Shown here in pieces: positions 1 to 12,696 of a stretch of DNA of 64,000 nt (position 1 is the stretch's first letter; each line of letters begins with the position of its first letter). The translations under genes were made by a program, and so were the position numbers. Where the stretch lies: the NCBI GenBank assembly GCA_907163375.1, contig CAJQUW010003080.1:124001-188000 (forward strand). Direction: 5' to 3'. The notes under the pieces are model-generated. The model had not been told where the DNA came from, did no database searches, and saw nothing but the letters and a program-made list of their open reading frames with translations. Source of the DNA: Prostheceraeus crozeri (Eukaryota; Platyhelminthes; Polycladida; Euryleptidae).

Positions 1-137
1 ATGAAATTTGATGAATTTGGAGAAGTTGGAAAATGTGCGGGGGGGAAGAATAGAAGTACCAGATGGTCTTTTGGGTGGCGCTGATAGTTTGGTACTGGAT
101 TGTGTCAGATTGTCACAACTGAGTCCCATATACGCTG

Positions 138-202
138 TGAGATGCTGCGTTTGCGAACCGTTCAGATGAGCCGACCCTTGTAGGAAGAAACGCAGCATCT
201 GT
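138..202. repeat. 13-bp stem hairpin
   Basis: AGATGCTGCGTTT at 140-152 is repeated as its exact reverse complement at 188-200, leaving a loop of about 35 nt. It lies just outside the first foldback element. Nothing coding is associated with it. Confidence 0.6.
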
Positions 203-225
203 GGCTGCCAAAGAATTTCGGGCCG

Positions 226-1067
226 TGTATAATGGTCTGGCAGCCAGAACAAATTTGTGCAGGGAACGACACCGGAAATTAGACTTTCACAGAATGATGT
301 ACGCCCTATGTCCACTACGAATCTGCACGTTTGCCGAGTTGTAATTAGTTCCTCTTCCTGTCAGACAGAGAAAAACACATGTTAATCTAATGGGGCCCAG
401 CTTGGAGCTCTTTGTAAGAATGAGATCTATGTTTTCTCTGATTAAGCTAAGTACTAAGCCCAGAGTCACAATATTTTACATGGAATGTCTTCAGGTCATT
501 CCTTATGATGTTCATGAGCATTTATCTATGAAACTACACACATTTAGATTTGGCAAGCCTCCTAATGTCATACGTGCGAGAAATGCATCGTACTTTGCTA
601 TAACTTGCGCTTTTTCATAACCAAACATCTGGTTTACCCTGGCTCCACAACTGAAACCATATTCATGGCACAGGGTTTATTCAAACATCTTCCTAATGTC
701 GGCAAACATGAGCATTTTGAGTAATTTAATTCATATATTGCCGCATTCTCGCACACATTGCCGATACGAAGCATGACAATAACACATGCACATCATAGGT
801 AACGACCTGAAGACATTCCGTGCCCAAAATAAGGTTCTAGGTTCACTATTTTCGACTTAATTATCGAAAATGTAGAAAATTTTATATCTGCCAGAAGCTG
901 AATTCTGTGTTCCATTGGATTAACCTGTTTTTCTTTGATCCCGTCTGACAAGAAGAGGAACAAGGCAGACCGTAGCAGACGCGCAGATTCGTAGTAGGCA
1001 TTGAGTGTACATCATTCTGGGAAAGTCTCATTTTCGGCCTCATTCTGGCTGCCGGACTATAACACAT
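226..1067. mobile_element. Foldback (long inverted repeat) element F1, copy 1
   Basis: The left arm (about 226-580) returns as a diverged reverse complement on the right (about 770-1067). Shared landmarks, read inward from each end, are GGCAGCCAGAA, GAATGATGTAC, CTACGAATCTGC, TTCCTCTTC followed by GTCAGAC, then GGAATGTCTTCAGGTC. The short open frames inside (for example 390-620) do not resemble a transposase, so this looks like a non-autonomous foldback or MITE-type DNA element. Two further copies occur at 16.4-17.1 kb and at the right edge of the window. The exact outer ends are uncertain, and I could not define a clean target-site duplication. Confidence 0.75.
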
Positions 1068-4025
1068 GACTTGCTTGTTGCTGCACAGTCTCTACCTATT
1101 GCTAGAAACGGACGCTGAAGCGGGAGAGATAACAAGTGTGACCGCTTTCAGCGCGGAGGTAGAAAATAGTCATTGTTGCATCTATTGGCTTTGGAAGTAA
1201 CGCTGGTATTCGACCTTGTGGGAGTTCTTTCCCTCAATAAAGCATTTCTTTGTTTTCCATACATGTGTCGCTGGGGAAGACTAACCAGAATTCTAACCGA
1301 CTTCATTAACTGAATGCAAACTATCGTGATGATAAACCCGTTGCTATTTACACAATTTCTTTCACGACCATCCTTGTTAACATATATAGCTGAAGATTAA
1401 TTTGTGATCACATGCGAAAATACGTACAATGACCGCAAAATTTTGCAGATGATATTCTCCATTTCTACCTCCGTGGTCGCATAAAAACTCACAATACTTC
1501 ATCGCGTGCGTATCATTGTCTCCAATTTAGTACACTAACTTTTGCCGAGTTCGGAGACTTTCTTGATGTTCAATTTGTTGAAATAATTCTCTCAATAATA
1601 CTTGTTAACTTACAGCTCTCTATAAGCCATTAGCTGTCGCATGCTTCCAACAGAAATTCGACAGATGTTATTGAACGGTTTCGTGCGTAAACAAGGTTAA
1701 AAAGTCGGTTGATAAAATGAATCCAAGCATTGAGCAGAACTAAGTGTTATGATTATGAATGAAATTGCACCACCCTAAATCCAGGTACTATTCTTGAGAC
1801 TTAACATTGATGCCTGTCTTGATTTCATATCAATACAAAGAGGAATTCGGAGGTCTTGTAAGACCTGTGATCATTCGTGGTATGCAATCAAATCTCGGTA
1901 AAAGTGTTGAATCTTTTATTTAAAAAACATAGATATACCGTTTTTAAGTTATAAATGGAAGTCGAACCCGAATGTAACCCATAACTTGCTGAGGATGGAG
2001 ATCATACAAGCATGCCAAAAATTGACAGTTGACAACTTAGATAGGAAAATCATGTCAGCTTTCTTCGACAAGTTTTATTTGCTGATAATCACATGCGAAA
2101 CTATATTTTTATTTCAGAACCATAAGAGTTCTTGAACGTCTCTCGATGCCAAATTTGTAGCAATATTTCATAAGAGTCTGGTAGTGGTTGGCATGTCGAT
2201 TTGACGTTGAACTGTTCAGCTTATCTTCCGGTATTGGATTTTTAAGCGTAGGTCTGATTTTTCTATATATTTTCCTCCCGTTCCGCTGACAGTGTCAAAT
2301 CGGTATAGAAAAAAAACCTTTAAATATAGCACATGGATTGATAGCTGACTGAAACCGTGCTGCAATGCAGGAAAAGATGAGACGAGTTATATGTCAATCA
2401 TGCTTTATGAAAAAACTAAGCGCTTTTCGGCATACTGTGCTTCTGATGTCGAATTACGCATTCCTGCTAAGTGCTCACACAGACAGCCGCCCAATATAAT
2501 ATACTTTTAATAAAGTTCATGAAAAAATGTACGACAGAAAGATAGTGACCACAAGAACATTATTTATGCAACAGTTAGCAATATAGCAGAGATGACAGTA
2601 TGATGTAAGAACTACAATTTAGCAGTCCTGTAGCTTTCAATTGCAAAAGATAATGCGTATAGATGAGTAAAAATTCATGAAACAATAAAGTTTAAGTTAA
2701 ACCAGGCATTTGCGGGACGTATCTCTGTTTTATCTTCATTGAAGCAGATCGCACTAGATAGCATAAATCAATAGTATTGAAAATATTTGTTTTGAAAAAA
2801 AATGCGAAGCTGTCCGACTCTGCAAACGTAGTAATTATGGTGACAAATGAAACTTGCAGGTGTGACCAAAATGTCACAATGGCAGACGAGCCAAAATACT
2901 TACATAAGTCTTTAGGGTCAAGTAGATACTTATGCAATGTTTTTTACTGTTTGTAGAAGGTTAAGTTTTTAATGCATGAAATTTTGTTTCACCGCAAGCT
3001 GATGATGCTGCAGCTGAAGGAGCTAGAAAGTTAATTAACTTGATTATCATGAGTATCTCATTGAAATTTCAGTGCAGTATGCAGCTAATGCATTGGCGTC
3101 AGTATCTTACAAGTGTTCAGTAAGCTCTGTAGTCATTTCTGTATCAAATTGCATGACAACTAAAATACCTAATGAACTACCACCTGCAACTTTTAAAAAT
3201 GCGAATGGCAAGCGAGATCTCAACAGTCGTTTCAAACTTCAGCCAACCTTTGATAACGATCTTCGTGAGAGCTATTTATTACTGCCCTCCGAAAAATTAT
3301 CAATTTATCGGTCTAGAATGACAGTTTTTCTCGATCGGTTCGGAAATGAATCCTGTCAATTTCAATTACTTTCTGAGTATGTTGTAAGTCAGCCTCACAT
3401 TCAAGCCAGCGTTCTCTGCTCCTAGTTTTGACAGCATTAGAATTTCCCAACCACTGAATTAATCATTTACAACGCTCTTCTGAAAGTGCGAGCAAGCGGA
3501 CATTCGTGCACCTTTCAGAGTTTAAGAGAATATAATCGGTATATCTTCTGACGATCGTGTTGGAAAAATTGTAGTTTCGAATGACACGGATTCGCTCAAA
3601 AAGAAGCAACATCGAAATAACTGACACATCAATCATGAATAACAACAAAGGATATTGAGACGCAGGAGACATTCATTGCGCATTTAATCTTTAAACATCA
3701 CTAGAAAATAGAGAGCAGTTGAAATTTCTCATTGACATAGACATTTTAAACACAGGAACCTATGCGATTCAGATTCACTTGGTACGATAGTTACTCAAAC
3801 GAGATATCTCACATTATTTCCACACTTCATAACTATACATTGAATTTGTGATATGATGATATCCCAGCAGCTCGCAAAATATCAGTTGAGTTCATGTTGT
3901 CTTGTCTGGGCAGCATGAGAGATGAATCGAATTATTAATGAAGTACGTCTGCGGTTGTTGTGATAGTTTGAGGATTTATCATGGAATCTCTGTAATACAG
4001 TAGGTGGCGTTCATTTGCATGCATG
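1068..4025. other. AT-rich sequence without a recognised gene
   Basis: No exon, RNA gene or transposase could be supported here. The longest open frame (3072-3425, + strand, 117 codons) resembles no family I know and lacks convincing splice or codon signals. Confidence 0.5.
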
Positions 4026-4170
4026 CAGTCGACTCTCGATATAAGCGATCTCTCGATGCAAGCGACACAACAGGTTGGTCCCTGCCGAATTGATGGATAT
4101 GTGGCCAGCTCTCGATATAAGATATGACAACAGCCGGTCCCAAGGTGTCGCTTATAACAAGAGTCGACTG
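4026..4170. mobile_element. Short Tc1/pogo-like MITE
   Basis: A 145-bp element has terminal inverted repeats CAGTCGACTCTCGATATAAG (left) and CAGTCGACTCTTGTTATAAG (right, reverse complement). This is the terminal type seen in pogo/Tigger-like elements. Internal copies of the CTCGATATAAG motif occur near 4110. The right flank is TA as expected, but the left flank is TG, so the TA duplication has decayed or the left end is not original. A 13-bp direct repeat, TGTAATACAGTAG, lies outside both ends (3991-4003 and 4181-4193). Confidence 0.65.
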
Positions 4171-6319
4171 TAGTTTCCTTTGTAATACAGTAGACGACAG
4201 CTATATCCGGCAAAGTCTCCATGCCCAGCAGTGTTGTGCGCATGCATGATAGGGTGTTCGCTATGGACACCAGAAATTCGAAAGTTTTCTATGAGTGGGA
4301 CATTGTTGACCTTATTTTGTTGCAGAGTAACAGCAGAGTTGTGTGGATTGTGTTTTAGTAAATATTGCTACTTTGATTCTGCTGTAATGGAATCTTTTTT
4401 GTGCGGATTCTGTTGCAGTGAAGCATTGCTGTCGGGTTTAATACACTTGGGGTAATTCATTATGAATGATGTCATAGTTTCATGAGGACATCTTGTCATA
4501 GAAAAAAACTGGAGATAAAATTAAAATGCGAGAATTATCTGGAAATTGACTTTCTATTATTTTTTGTGTGTGTGCGTGTGTCAGGCTACTGAGCATCCTG
4601 AGAACAACAAATTTACCAGGATTCATAAGTGAGAACATCTCAAATCAGTAACACTAAAAATTTCACGATATTAACGACATATTTTCGGAAATTATTGTGC
4701 GTTTGTGCTTTTCTTACACTGCACAAAAGTGCATTTACATTGCATTTGCTATACCTCCGAAATTATTGATTGTTTCATCTTACATTATCGTGTGGTAGGT
4801 TCATAAATCAATTTGCTTTATACAGGAGTAATAAGAGAATAAAAGCTGATTGATAGCTAAAGAATTTTTATATTTTTTTATATTTTTTATATTTTATATT
4901 TAATATTTTTATTACAATCATCAATTTTCAACACTGAATTTCGAAAGTCACCTGTTGCAATCAACTTCAGCAATTGCATATTTGAAGCAAGACAATTTAC
5001 TAGGATGAAGGAGATAGGAAGGCTCGGATAAAAGGAAAGGCCTTTCGGCATATTGTTGCTGATGTTTGACCTTTGAATTTTGCTGATCCAGAAATTTAAA
5101 AATAGAAAATAATTCACCATTTCGAACTTGTAATTTTGAAATTCATGCAAGAACCTGCCACAAACTTTATCAATGATTTATTTAAATTTCATGAAGAAAT
5201 GCTGGTAAAGGACTTACATTATATAGTTGTATACTCCCTCGATGTAAATTATAGTAAGTGCTAATATTTTCTGTTAAGGTTAATTAAATGGTCAATGCTT
5301 CCAAATGAGAGCTACAAACATTGAAGTTGTCGACAACATTTTCTGACAAGCACCTCATACAGCAACTATTCATAATGCCTAAGACATGTTGCACCTAAAA
5401 GGCGATGTTCTGCCACAGTTCATCGCAACTATCCAGATCTGCTAATGAACATGCCGTTTACCACACAAAGCGGGTCAACCACGAATCCCAACTGCGGAGA
5501 TTAATCGATTACAAAATAAATAAATTATTATGAAGATAGCAATCAGTTTATTAGGATTGCGAGTCAATGCAATAAATTAATTGTTGATAAAAAATTAATT
5601 TATTTTTATGATAGAGTTACATCGTCGAAAAAACTTCATTTCTCATCCCAATTAATTGATGGATTAAATTGCAATTCGAAATTTTCCACAAAATTTATGA
5701 TGCAGGAATTTGAATTGACAGTGCCCCACCCCAGTTGATTGTCCTCACATCCACAGAATTTAACAGAAACAAGAAAACAATTTACCTCTGGACATCTCAA
5801 ACTATCTCTAATTGCATAACTCCAATGATTCTAAACAACGAATAGATGAAACATCTCTTCAGTCATTCCAGACATCAAGAGAATCATTTGTCTCGACAGG
5901 ATGACATGTTTCATGGAATGTACACACTGGCAACTTTAATTACAGACTAATTTGTTGCTGAGTTGTAAAGGACAGAAACTCGTCGACTAGAGAGTTCAAA
6001 TACCGCACCATGGAAATCATTTGTTAAATTCTTATTTGTAGAGTTAGCTGTTCATAAGTTATCAGTACCATTTTGTCTTGCCTACAAGTGAGTAGCGAAC
6101 GAGATAATAATATGACACATTCCTCCGATGTCATAATCTGTCGACTGAAAGTCTCAAATGATGAGCTATACACTTATTTTGGCGCTTCAGACATATTTTC
6201 CTCACCGATCTTTGTTGCCATAGAAATCTGACTTTGCGCTAGAATGGGACTATGCTGGACAGAAGCCGTTTGTTGATGGTCATTTTAGCTGCTCGGTCAG
6301 GCTTGCAGGTGCTGTGCCC
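4171..6319. other. Non-coding stretch with AT-rich tracts
   Basis: It holds a short TG-rich tract near 4565-4580 and a TAT/TTT-rich tract at 4866-4915. A piece of a dispersed repeat (5378-5442) recurs at 8057-8121. I see no exon or RNA gene. Confidence 0.5.
5378..5442 (+). repeat. Dispersed repeat fragment E, copy 1
   Basis: The segment containing CCTAAGACATGTTGCACC, AAAAGGCGAT and CAGTTCATCG is repeated in the same orientation at 8057-8121 with a few substitutions. Its origin is unknown. Confidence 0.6.
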
Positions 6320-6830
6320 ACAGAATTAGATTGTTTAATCGTATCACTTTGCTAGAAGTACAAACTGATTCAAACAGATGGCACATGCAGGAACTTAATA
6401 AGTGGGCAAAAAGAAATTTTCAATACCTTGCAGAGATAGGAAAAATAGTCGTGCGTCGCTTGCGGATTGCTCTGAATTCCTTCAAAATGCTCCGATCGCC
6501 ATGTTTCCTTCAGATTCGAAGAATTCGGAACATTGCGCAAAAGTTTTCTCGATAATGTTGGGTACTCCGATCATTTTAGAAAAAGTTAGGAGGCGCATGA
6601 AAAAACGTTCACAAACTTCTCTGTAGAACTTGACATCGTCTGTCTCTTTGCTGTGTGATCCGGTTGATAACCTCGCACAATTTGGCGTGTTTAATGTTGA
6701 ACTGGCTGCTCATTGTTCGATTGCTATGGTATTTAGTCAGCAGATTGTGCCATTCCATTTACGTTACATGTTCCAATGTTTCCCTACTAGTCAAACGGAA
6801 GAAGAGACGACCTGTCTAATTCTGTGGCTG
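6320..6830 (+). repeat. Interspersed repeat family A, copy 1
   Basis: About 510 bp matches 11740-12268 and, in part, 14424-14780, all in the same orientation. Conserved blocks include GGCACATGCAGGAACTTAAT, CTTGCGGATTGCTCTGAATT and TCTCGATAATGTTGG. Neither strand keeps a long shared reading frame: each copy has its own stops and shifts. I do not recognise the family, and no terminal inverted repeats or poly(A) tail were evident. Confidence 0.75.
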
Positions 6831-8056
6831 TGCCAGTCTCGGAATTGTGCAGCTTGTTAGAATTCTAAAGGGCATAGTAACTCAGATTTTCGGGCCGCGA
6901 CCGGTTTGCATGAAAGTTGCTGTCCGACAGCCGGAACCGGCTAATGCATATAATTCACTATGTTGCGCATAATTTGAATACAAACTTACTGTAATTGTTA
7001 TGCAAGTATCAGGATATTAGTTAATTATTCATAAATTCGGCATATTGTGTAACGCTGCTTTTCTAAGTATGACCTCACACTACTCAGCTACTAAAGACGT
7101 TTTCTGATATTCTCTCTCAATTTATTCACTTATAGTTCACTTTGCTTTATGTTTTTGTAGGGCTTCATATTGAAACTTTCGTTAAGATTAATTCCGGTCT
7201 AACTGGCCTGGAAGCATTGATGAGGCCGGGCCAGTTTTCATAGCATGACCAGCGGCTGATTTTCAGCTGTAGTAATTTCAACCAATGTGAATTGAATTTG
7301 ACGTATTGTCATCGACGTCCCTTGCTTTCTTCGGTTAGAGTTCCTGCTAACTGCCAAAAGATCTTCATATTTTTCCGAACATCAATATTTACATCACAAA
7401 TCTGTGAGATTAAAATGGTTAGTCAATATTTTACTTCATGGGAGTTGCCTAAGTCAATACTCGACACCAGCATCAACAAGATGAACATTAGAAGTGATTT
7501 TTTAGAAATACTGCCGGATAGTCTACTCTACACAGTTATCCAGGTTATTCTTTGTAGGGTTCGCCGACGGCATCAGATGACTGAGCCATGTTTGCTAAGA
7601 GTGGGACGGAAAGAAATGTCTCAGTGCTCATGATACTTACAATTTTATTTTCCAGTAATGCCTCGACATTGAGGAGAAGCTTATGAGAATTAACAGTAAA
7701 CAAGTTCTCCAATATTTTTGGCGCAAAAGCAACATGAAATTTGTAAATTACAAATAGGAAAAAAAGCGGTTTTTGAAGCCAGCTTCCGCAAGTCGAATTA
7801 TTGATGAAAAAGCCGTGTTGCCTCAAGACATGCTTAATACTTCTCGCACGGAATAGCTTTTCAGGCTAAAGGAAAACGTGAAAGATGCTCATGATCCTGA
7901 CATAGTAAGCCGAAGAAATATAAACCAATATTTAGACGAATTCACAATACAATGTAGAAACCCACAATATTCGTATTAATGTATTTTATCTTCTCTGCTT
8001 ATCTTGATTATAATACATTAAATCTACTGACCATAACTCTTATTCATATTCATTTA
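6831..8056. other. Non-coding stretch
   Basis: A short imperfect GC-rich inverted repeat lies near 6895-6955, and another (ACTGGCC against GGGCCAGT) at about 7199-7240. The open frames at 7292-7633 (+) and 7545-7826 (-) match no family I recognise. Confidence 0.45.
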
Positions 8057-8121
8057 TACCTAAGACATGTTGCACCGAAAAGGCGATACTCTGTCTCAGT
8101 TCATCGAAGCTATATCTCTCA
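8057..8121 (+). repeat. Dispersed repeat fragment E, copy 2
   Basis: Same 65-bp segment as at 5378-5442, with scattered differences. It lies just upstream of a SINE fragment. Confidence 0.6.
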
Positions 8122-8206
8122 TTATAATTGCTTTAATAACTCATGTTTGGTGGTGAGGACTGATCCTGCCGATAATAAAAGTCGGCATTGGCAGTTAAAA
8201 GTTTTG

Positions 8207-8312
8207 TTGTGTCATTGGAAGTCGGTAGGAAGGGCCGGGCTAAACGATCGCAACGCTCCAGATAAAAGTCTGACAATGTCAGCTCTGTCGAAGTCCCCAG
8301 GATGGACAAACA
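8207..8312 (+). mobile_element. tRNA-derived SINE (family S), 3' fragment
   Basis: It carries the body of the S family: GTGTCATTGGAAGTCGGTAG, GGAAGGGC, CGCTCCAGATAAAAGTCTGA and a tail ending GTCCCCAGGATGG. The tRNA-like head with A and B boxes is missing or unrecognisable. Full-length relatives are at 48.9 and 55.4 kb. Confidence 0.7.
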
Positions 8313-9040
8313 GAACTTCAAATTCCATGAAGCGGTGGTAGGTTTCGAAGTTTTCTTTGGAAGATGGATTATATTGGATGGATTTGTAAGAACACCATTA
8401 TCCCTTCTGCTGTTCTTTCTATTACGTAGTTTTAAACCTGATTTGTATGAAATATTGTATACTGTGTGTAGCAAAAGTCCTTGCCGATTTTCATATACAG
8501 GTAAAGCGATCATAAATCGCTATGTATTATGACAATTAATAGCACCAAAGAAAGTCATCTGTTAGTGTTCGAACAAACTATCATGGGTTTGAGACATTTT
8601 CGAACTCACTTTCTAAAATCTGTTGTCGATCGAGGAAGCATATCTTAGGGGACTTTGGAAATTTCTTCGTGTTTATTGATGGGATGAATTTAATGACAGG
8701 ATGAGTTTACATGTGGTAATGTAGGATTTGAATGATGTCTGACTTATCTTTCAAGACATATCATTACCTATTCAGTATTTGGTCAGCCACCATGTGTGGG
8801 ACCCCGCTCGTCTGGGTTTGAGTGTTCAGGTTAGGGGTCGAAACACAACTAGACGAGTACCTGCTCATGACTGACGGACTGTAGCATTGTTTTATATCTC
8901 TTGATCGGTAGCTGAAGTAGTGGTCGATGTATTGTATTTCAAATGAAGAACAAGTGAAGAAATGTTGGATTCCATGAAGTATTATAGACGGATTAAAAAA
9001 CTGGTGATAACAAATTCAAGTGAAGAAATATTATTTTCCA
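8313..9040. other. Non-coding stretch
   Basis: Nothing could be recognised. The two overlapping opposite-strand open frames at 8133-8532 partly lie in SINE sequence and have no family resemblance. Confidence 0.45.
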
Positions 9041-9255
9041 TGTGTAGTCTTAGGTATAGTGTGTATAGTTTCATTGCTTTCGGTGTAGTAGAGTGTCATT
9101 GTAGTTCTATTGTTTACCTCCATTATCCACTTTCCACTTATCCACTCTTACCATTATCCACTTTGTGTAGTCTCAGGTATAGTATAGCATTAGTTCACTT
9201 GTAATCGATGTAGTAGTATCATCGTATTTCTATGTTTCACTACCACTTTTCCATT
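9041..9255 (+). repeat. Two-copy tandem duplication, period 123 bp
   Basis: The block starting TGTGTAGTCTTAGGTATAGT at 9041 recurs as TGTGTAGTCTCAGGTATAGT at 9164, followed by diverged matching sequence (GTGTAGTAG against ATGTAGTAG). Between them are small repeats of ATTATCCACTTT. No coding content is evident. Confidence 0.6.
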
Positions 9256-9259
9256 TTTT

Positions 9260-10620
9260 GTCCATCGGTTTCCTGTTGTTTTATTATATCCATTTTTAAT
9301 TTCCTTAACCTATGTTGACGATTGTCCTATTGTATTTCCACTACCAGCATCTGTAGTCGGTACAGTATATTAGACGTCTGTTTTGAACGTGTATGCGGCA
9401 GTGTTTGGAATCTATGGTATCAATATATTAGCAGTAAGAATGAGTAGTGTTACAAAACCTAAGATTTCCATTTTTACCAGATATTGGGCCAAAGCTGATC
9501 AATTTAAATTCGTTGCCACGAGAAAGCTCCATTGAGTTATTTTAAGAACTGATTAATCCAATGGTTGCATTAGCATTGCATTTGTACACCTGCGGATTGG
9601 AGAACGCCATTAGTCCTCAATAGGACTACTTCAATTAAAAATTTAAATTAGTAAGTATTATATTCTATTATAAATGGCTGGTGGGATGATCTTCATCATC
9701 GAATGAGAATTCCTCAAATCTCTTTCTAAACTCGACAGATTAGGAAATTTGTAGCCGGGTGGACTGCAAACTGACTCCTCAGATATGTCCAAAACCAATA
9801 GTCGCAGGCAGTTAAATGAGGAGTGCTTGGAGGCCTTGTCCTCGCCTCCTGATCCATCTGTCCTTGAGTGATTCGTCAAGAATAGCCATTGAATCAGAAG
9901 CATACTTACAATTGCCTCCATCATGTTGAAACCACCATTGACCATTGCGACCGAAGACGCGGACAACTTTCTCCCTCAGCAGAGCACGATAACTCTGAGC
10001 GTTCATTGTTTCCCGGGAAACGTCAGATGAAATAATTCCGCATGCCCGATGCAGTCAAAGTCACGGTTCTTCCACTGCAGCACATCTGAGGACTCTCTAC
10101 CCGTAGAAATTGATGTTGTGTGGATTGGCGCGACTCTCCAGACCGAAAACACATTCATCGGAAACTTGGGATTCCTGATGAGAACAGAATCCTCTGAAAG
10201 CTTGGTACTCATCATCTCACAGAACTCAGCTCCTCTATCCGCATCAGCATCGTGTAGCTGTTGACAGCAGGCCTACATCTGTTTGCATGGGTGACAGATT
10301 CCTTCTTTCAAAATTTTGTCTTCTGACATGTACGGGAGATCACCGAATTCACTTGCCGCTTAACTGGTCGATGTGGAAGGATCTTCGTTTACAGCTAGTA
10401 AGACATTTCCTTATCTTCGAACGTCGCGTTTTCTTCGTCGTCCACTTCTCTTTCGATCATTCACTAAGCTTCCTATTTCGAGGAGCTTGTCTTTCCAGTA
10501 ACGAGCACTTCGTGCAGATGGTGGATCAATATCATGCGTTTCAGCAAATAAAATACCTGCAATACGTCTCTGACAGATGTTATGCTGTAACTTTCTGTTC
10601 CACGGTGTTATTTCAATTTC
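9260..10620 (-). pseudogene. mariner-like transposase relic with 3' flank
   Basis: The minus strand from about 10600 to 9660 spells a decayed mariner-family transposase spread over all frames. In order it shows an N-terminal helix-turn-helix region (SARYWKDKLLEIGSLVNDRKRSGRRRK, broken here: SARYWKDKLLEIG then SLVNDRKRSGRRRK), a stretch like NEDPSTS, then ADRGAEFCEMM, which matches the block before the first catalytic Asp in this family. Next come NAQSYRALLREKVV, a QHDGG motif where families have QDGA, and ACDYWFWTYLRSQ, which corresponds to the region after the third Asp. Frameshifts and stops make it non-functional. Its 3' portion plus flank (9260-9760) is repeated in inverse orientation at 44.26-44.83 kb. 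Confidence 0.7.
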
Positions 10621-10639
10621 AATTAGAATAAAAGATGCA

Positions 10640-11739
10640 AGCTAAACAATAATGCAACCAACAAGGTTGATGCTGCTGACAAAACTTACACAAAAGAAAT
10701 CGTCCTGTTAAGAGAGGTAAGGATTCAAATTATGAAATCGAATCATCAAATCAAATTTTCAGTGTCAGTCATTGTTTAATTATCATGGATATGGAGCGAA
10801 CAATTGCATATTATAGGCAAGCTGCATTATGAGAGTCAATACAAGAAGGAAAATCGTCAAGAACTTTTGTTATACATGGTAGATGTGCCCATGCACTGCA
10901 GCTGTTAATTTGAATCGATTTGATTTTGATTTGATTTGTTTCCAAGTTAAAATGGTATTTTTGCAAAATCGTCCTGAAGCCAAGTTTTGGTAAAAGTGTT
11001 CAAAGGAAGTTCACAAGTTGGAATTTGAGTAACAGAAGTGTTTTCAGTTTTACGTTTTTCCTTAATGAATCTTTATTTGCAAATCTCTCACCAAGTTCTG
11101 ATTAATGTACGAGTATTTCTGTTCAATGCAAGTTTTCTTGCTAAACCAGAATCAATTAAAGGCACTACGAAAATTACTAGTTTCTTAGTAGGCATATAAT
11201 ATGAAAATATCGAAATATGCTGTGATGGTAGGTTTCCTATGAATCTTGTTTGAATAGGGAAAACTCACTCAATAAACCTGTTTTTTTTTTGTTTTCGATT
11301 GATTCATTTATCTCAGATCTCCGCATCAACCTATTATGTGCAGCTATATTGTACAGTTTCTGTCTCCTTTCAATTCAAATTCGGTCTTGCAATTCTACCA
11401 AACACGTTTGGCTATGCTAGTGATGGTGTGAAAAACATTGCCAAACTTTTGGAATACCTTGAAATAAGAAGCGTGAAAATTGAAGTGGAGGCAACTTGAG
11501 TCGTCACTTGTCATAAAAGTTTTACAGTTTTCTAATGTCATAGTATAGGTAGAAAACCGGTGCACTGAAATTTTGAAGGGTTGCACTGAAACACTTATTT
11601 ACAGGCGTGATACAATTTGTTTCGCTTTCTAGATTGTCATGCGACAGTCAATTAGAACTTCAAATTCTTGAAAGCATGGTCTCTATAATAGATGTTCATA
11701 TTTTCTAGAGTTCGGTGAAAATTTCAGAGAGTGCTAGGC
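10640..11739. other. Non-coding stretch
   Basis: I see no gene or recognisable repeat. The open frames at 11299-11499 (+) and 11395-11586 (-) are short and unremarkable. Confidence 0.45.
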
Positions 11740-12268
11740 ACAGAATTAGATTGCTCATGCGTGTCACTCTTCTAGAAGTTCAAACTGATTCAAAACGATG
11801 GCACATGCAGGAACTTAATAAGTGGGCAAAAAGAAATTTGTAATACCTTACAGAGATAGGAAAAATAGTCGTGCGTCGCTTGCGGATTGCTCTGAATTCC
11901 TTCAAAATGAACCGATCGCCTCGATTCCTTCAGATTCAAAGAATTCAGATCATTGCGCAAAAGTTCTCTCGATAATGTTGGGCCCTCCGATCATTTTAAA
12001 AAAAGTTAGCAGGCGCATGAAAAAACGTTCACAAAATTCTCTGTAGAACTTGACTTCGTCTGTGTCTCTTTGCTGTGTGATCCGAGTGATAACAGTCACT
12101 GAAACTTGGCACAATTTGGCGTGTTTAATGTTGAACTGGCTGCTCATTGTTCGATTGCTATGGTATTTAGTCAGCAGATTGTGCCATTTCATGAGCGTTA
12201 CATGCTCCAATGCTTCTTTTCTCGTCAAACAGAACAGAAGAAGAGACAACCTGTGTAATTCTGTGGTA
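11740..12268 (+). repeat. Interspersed repeat family A, copy 2
   Basis: Nearly full-length relative of 6320-6830 in the same orientation, sharing the CAGAATTAGATTG start and the GAAGAAGAGAC...CTGT end. The minus strand has a 110-codon open frame (11950-12282), but the first copy has stops in that frame, so I do not treat it as a gene. Confidence 0.75.
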
Positions 12269-12696
12269 TTAGGAAAATTCAAATGTCACTAAATAATTTG
12301 AAACACAAGCCTCTTTTTATTTTGCCAATGCTTGCAGGTGACTCTCATCATGCTTCACCCGAACGTCTCTGTTATAGTTGTAATGAAGCACTTTAAAACT
12401 ACATGAGCAAGCAGAAATCATGTAGATTTGCAACAAAAAATGGTAAAAAGTTGCTATGAATAAATTGCAATGTCAGTGACGGACGAAACGTCGGATTTTT
12501 AATTGATTCTTTTGAAATTGCATATAACAAGGGAAGAGTATGTTCTTGATTCTTTTTACGAACAATATGACCACATCAGAAAATGTAGAAAGATTCGAAG
12601 TGATGTCACCGTTATCTGCAAGTCGACATTTCGGCATTACTCGACTTCAAGCAGTCTCTGTGTGCTACTGGATGCCGAAAAATCTTTCATAGTGAT
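12269..12696. other. Non-coding stretch with a decayed hammerhead-like 3' half
   Basis: It contains GGACGAAACGTCGGATTTT at 12482-12500. The same GACGAAACGTCGGAT string appears in the inverted-repeat element at 22.93 kb. Here the other core strand is not recognisable (CAGTGAC precedes it), so only a relic is claimed. Confidence 0.45.

Noticed and set aside
138..202. CAGATGAGCC…GAAGAAACGC as a hammerhead inside the hairpin
   Set aside because: The core differs from CUGAUGA and the stems do not fit; the simple 13-bp hairpin explains the structure.
3072..3425. 117-codon open frame as a gene or exon
   Set aside because: No recognisable family, domain or plausible splice context; frames of this length arise by chance in 64 kb.
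8133..8532. Opposite-strand frames (126 and 120 codons) as genes
   Set aside because: Both cross SINE sequence and show no protein family features.
11950..12282. 110-codon minus-strand frame in repeat A copy 2
   Set aside because: The frame is interrupted in copy 1 at several places, so it is not conserved in the repeat family.
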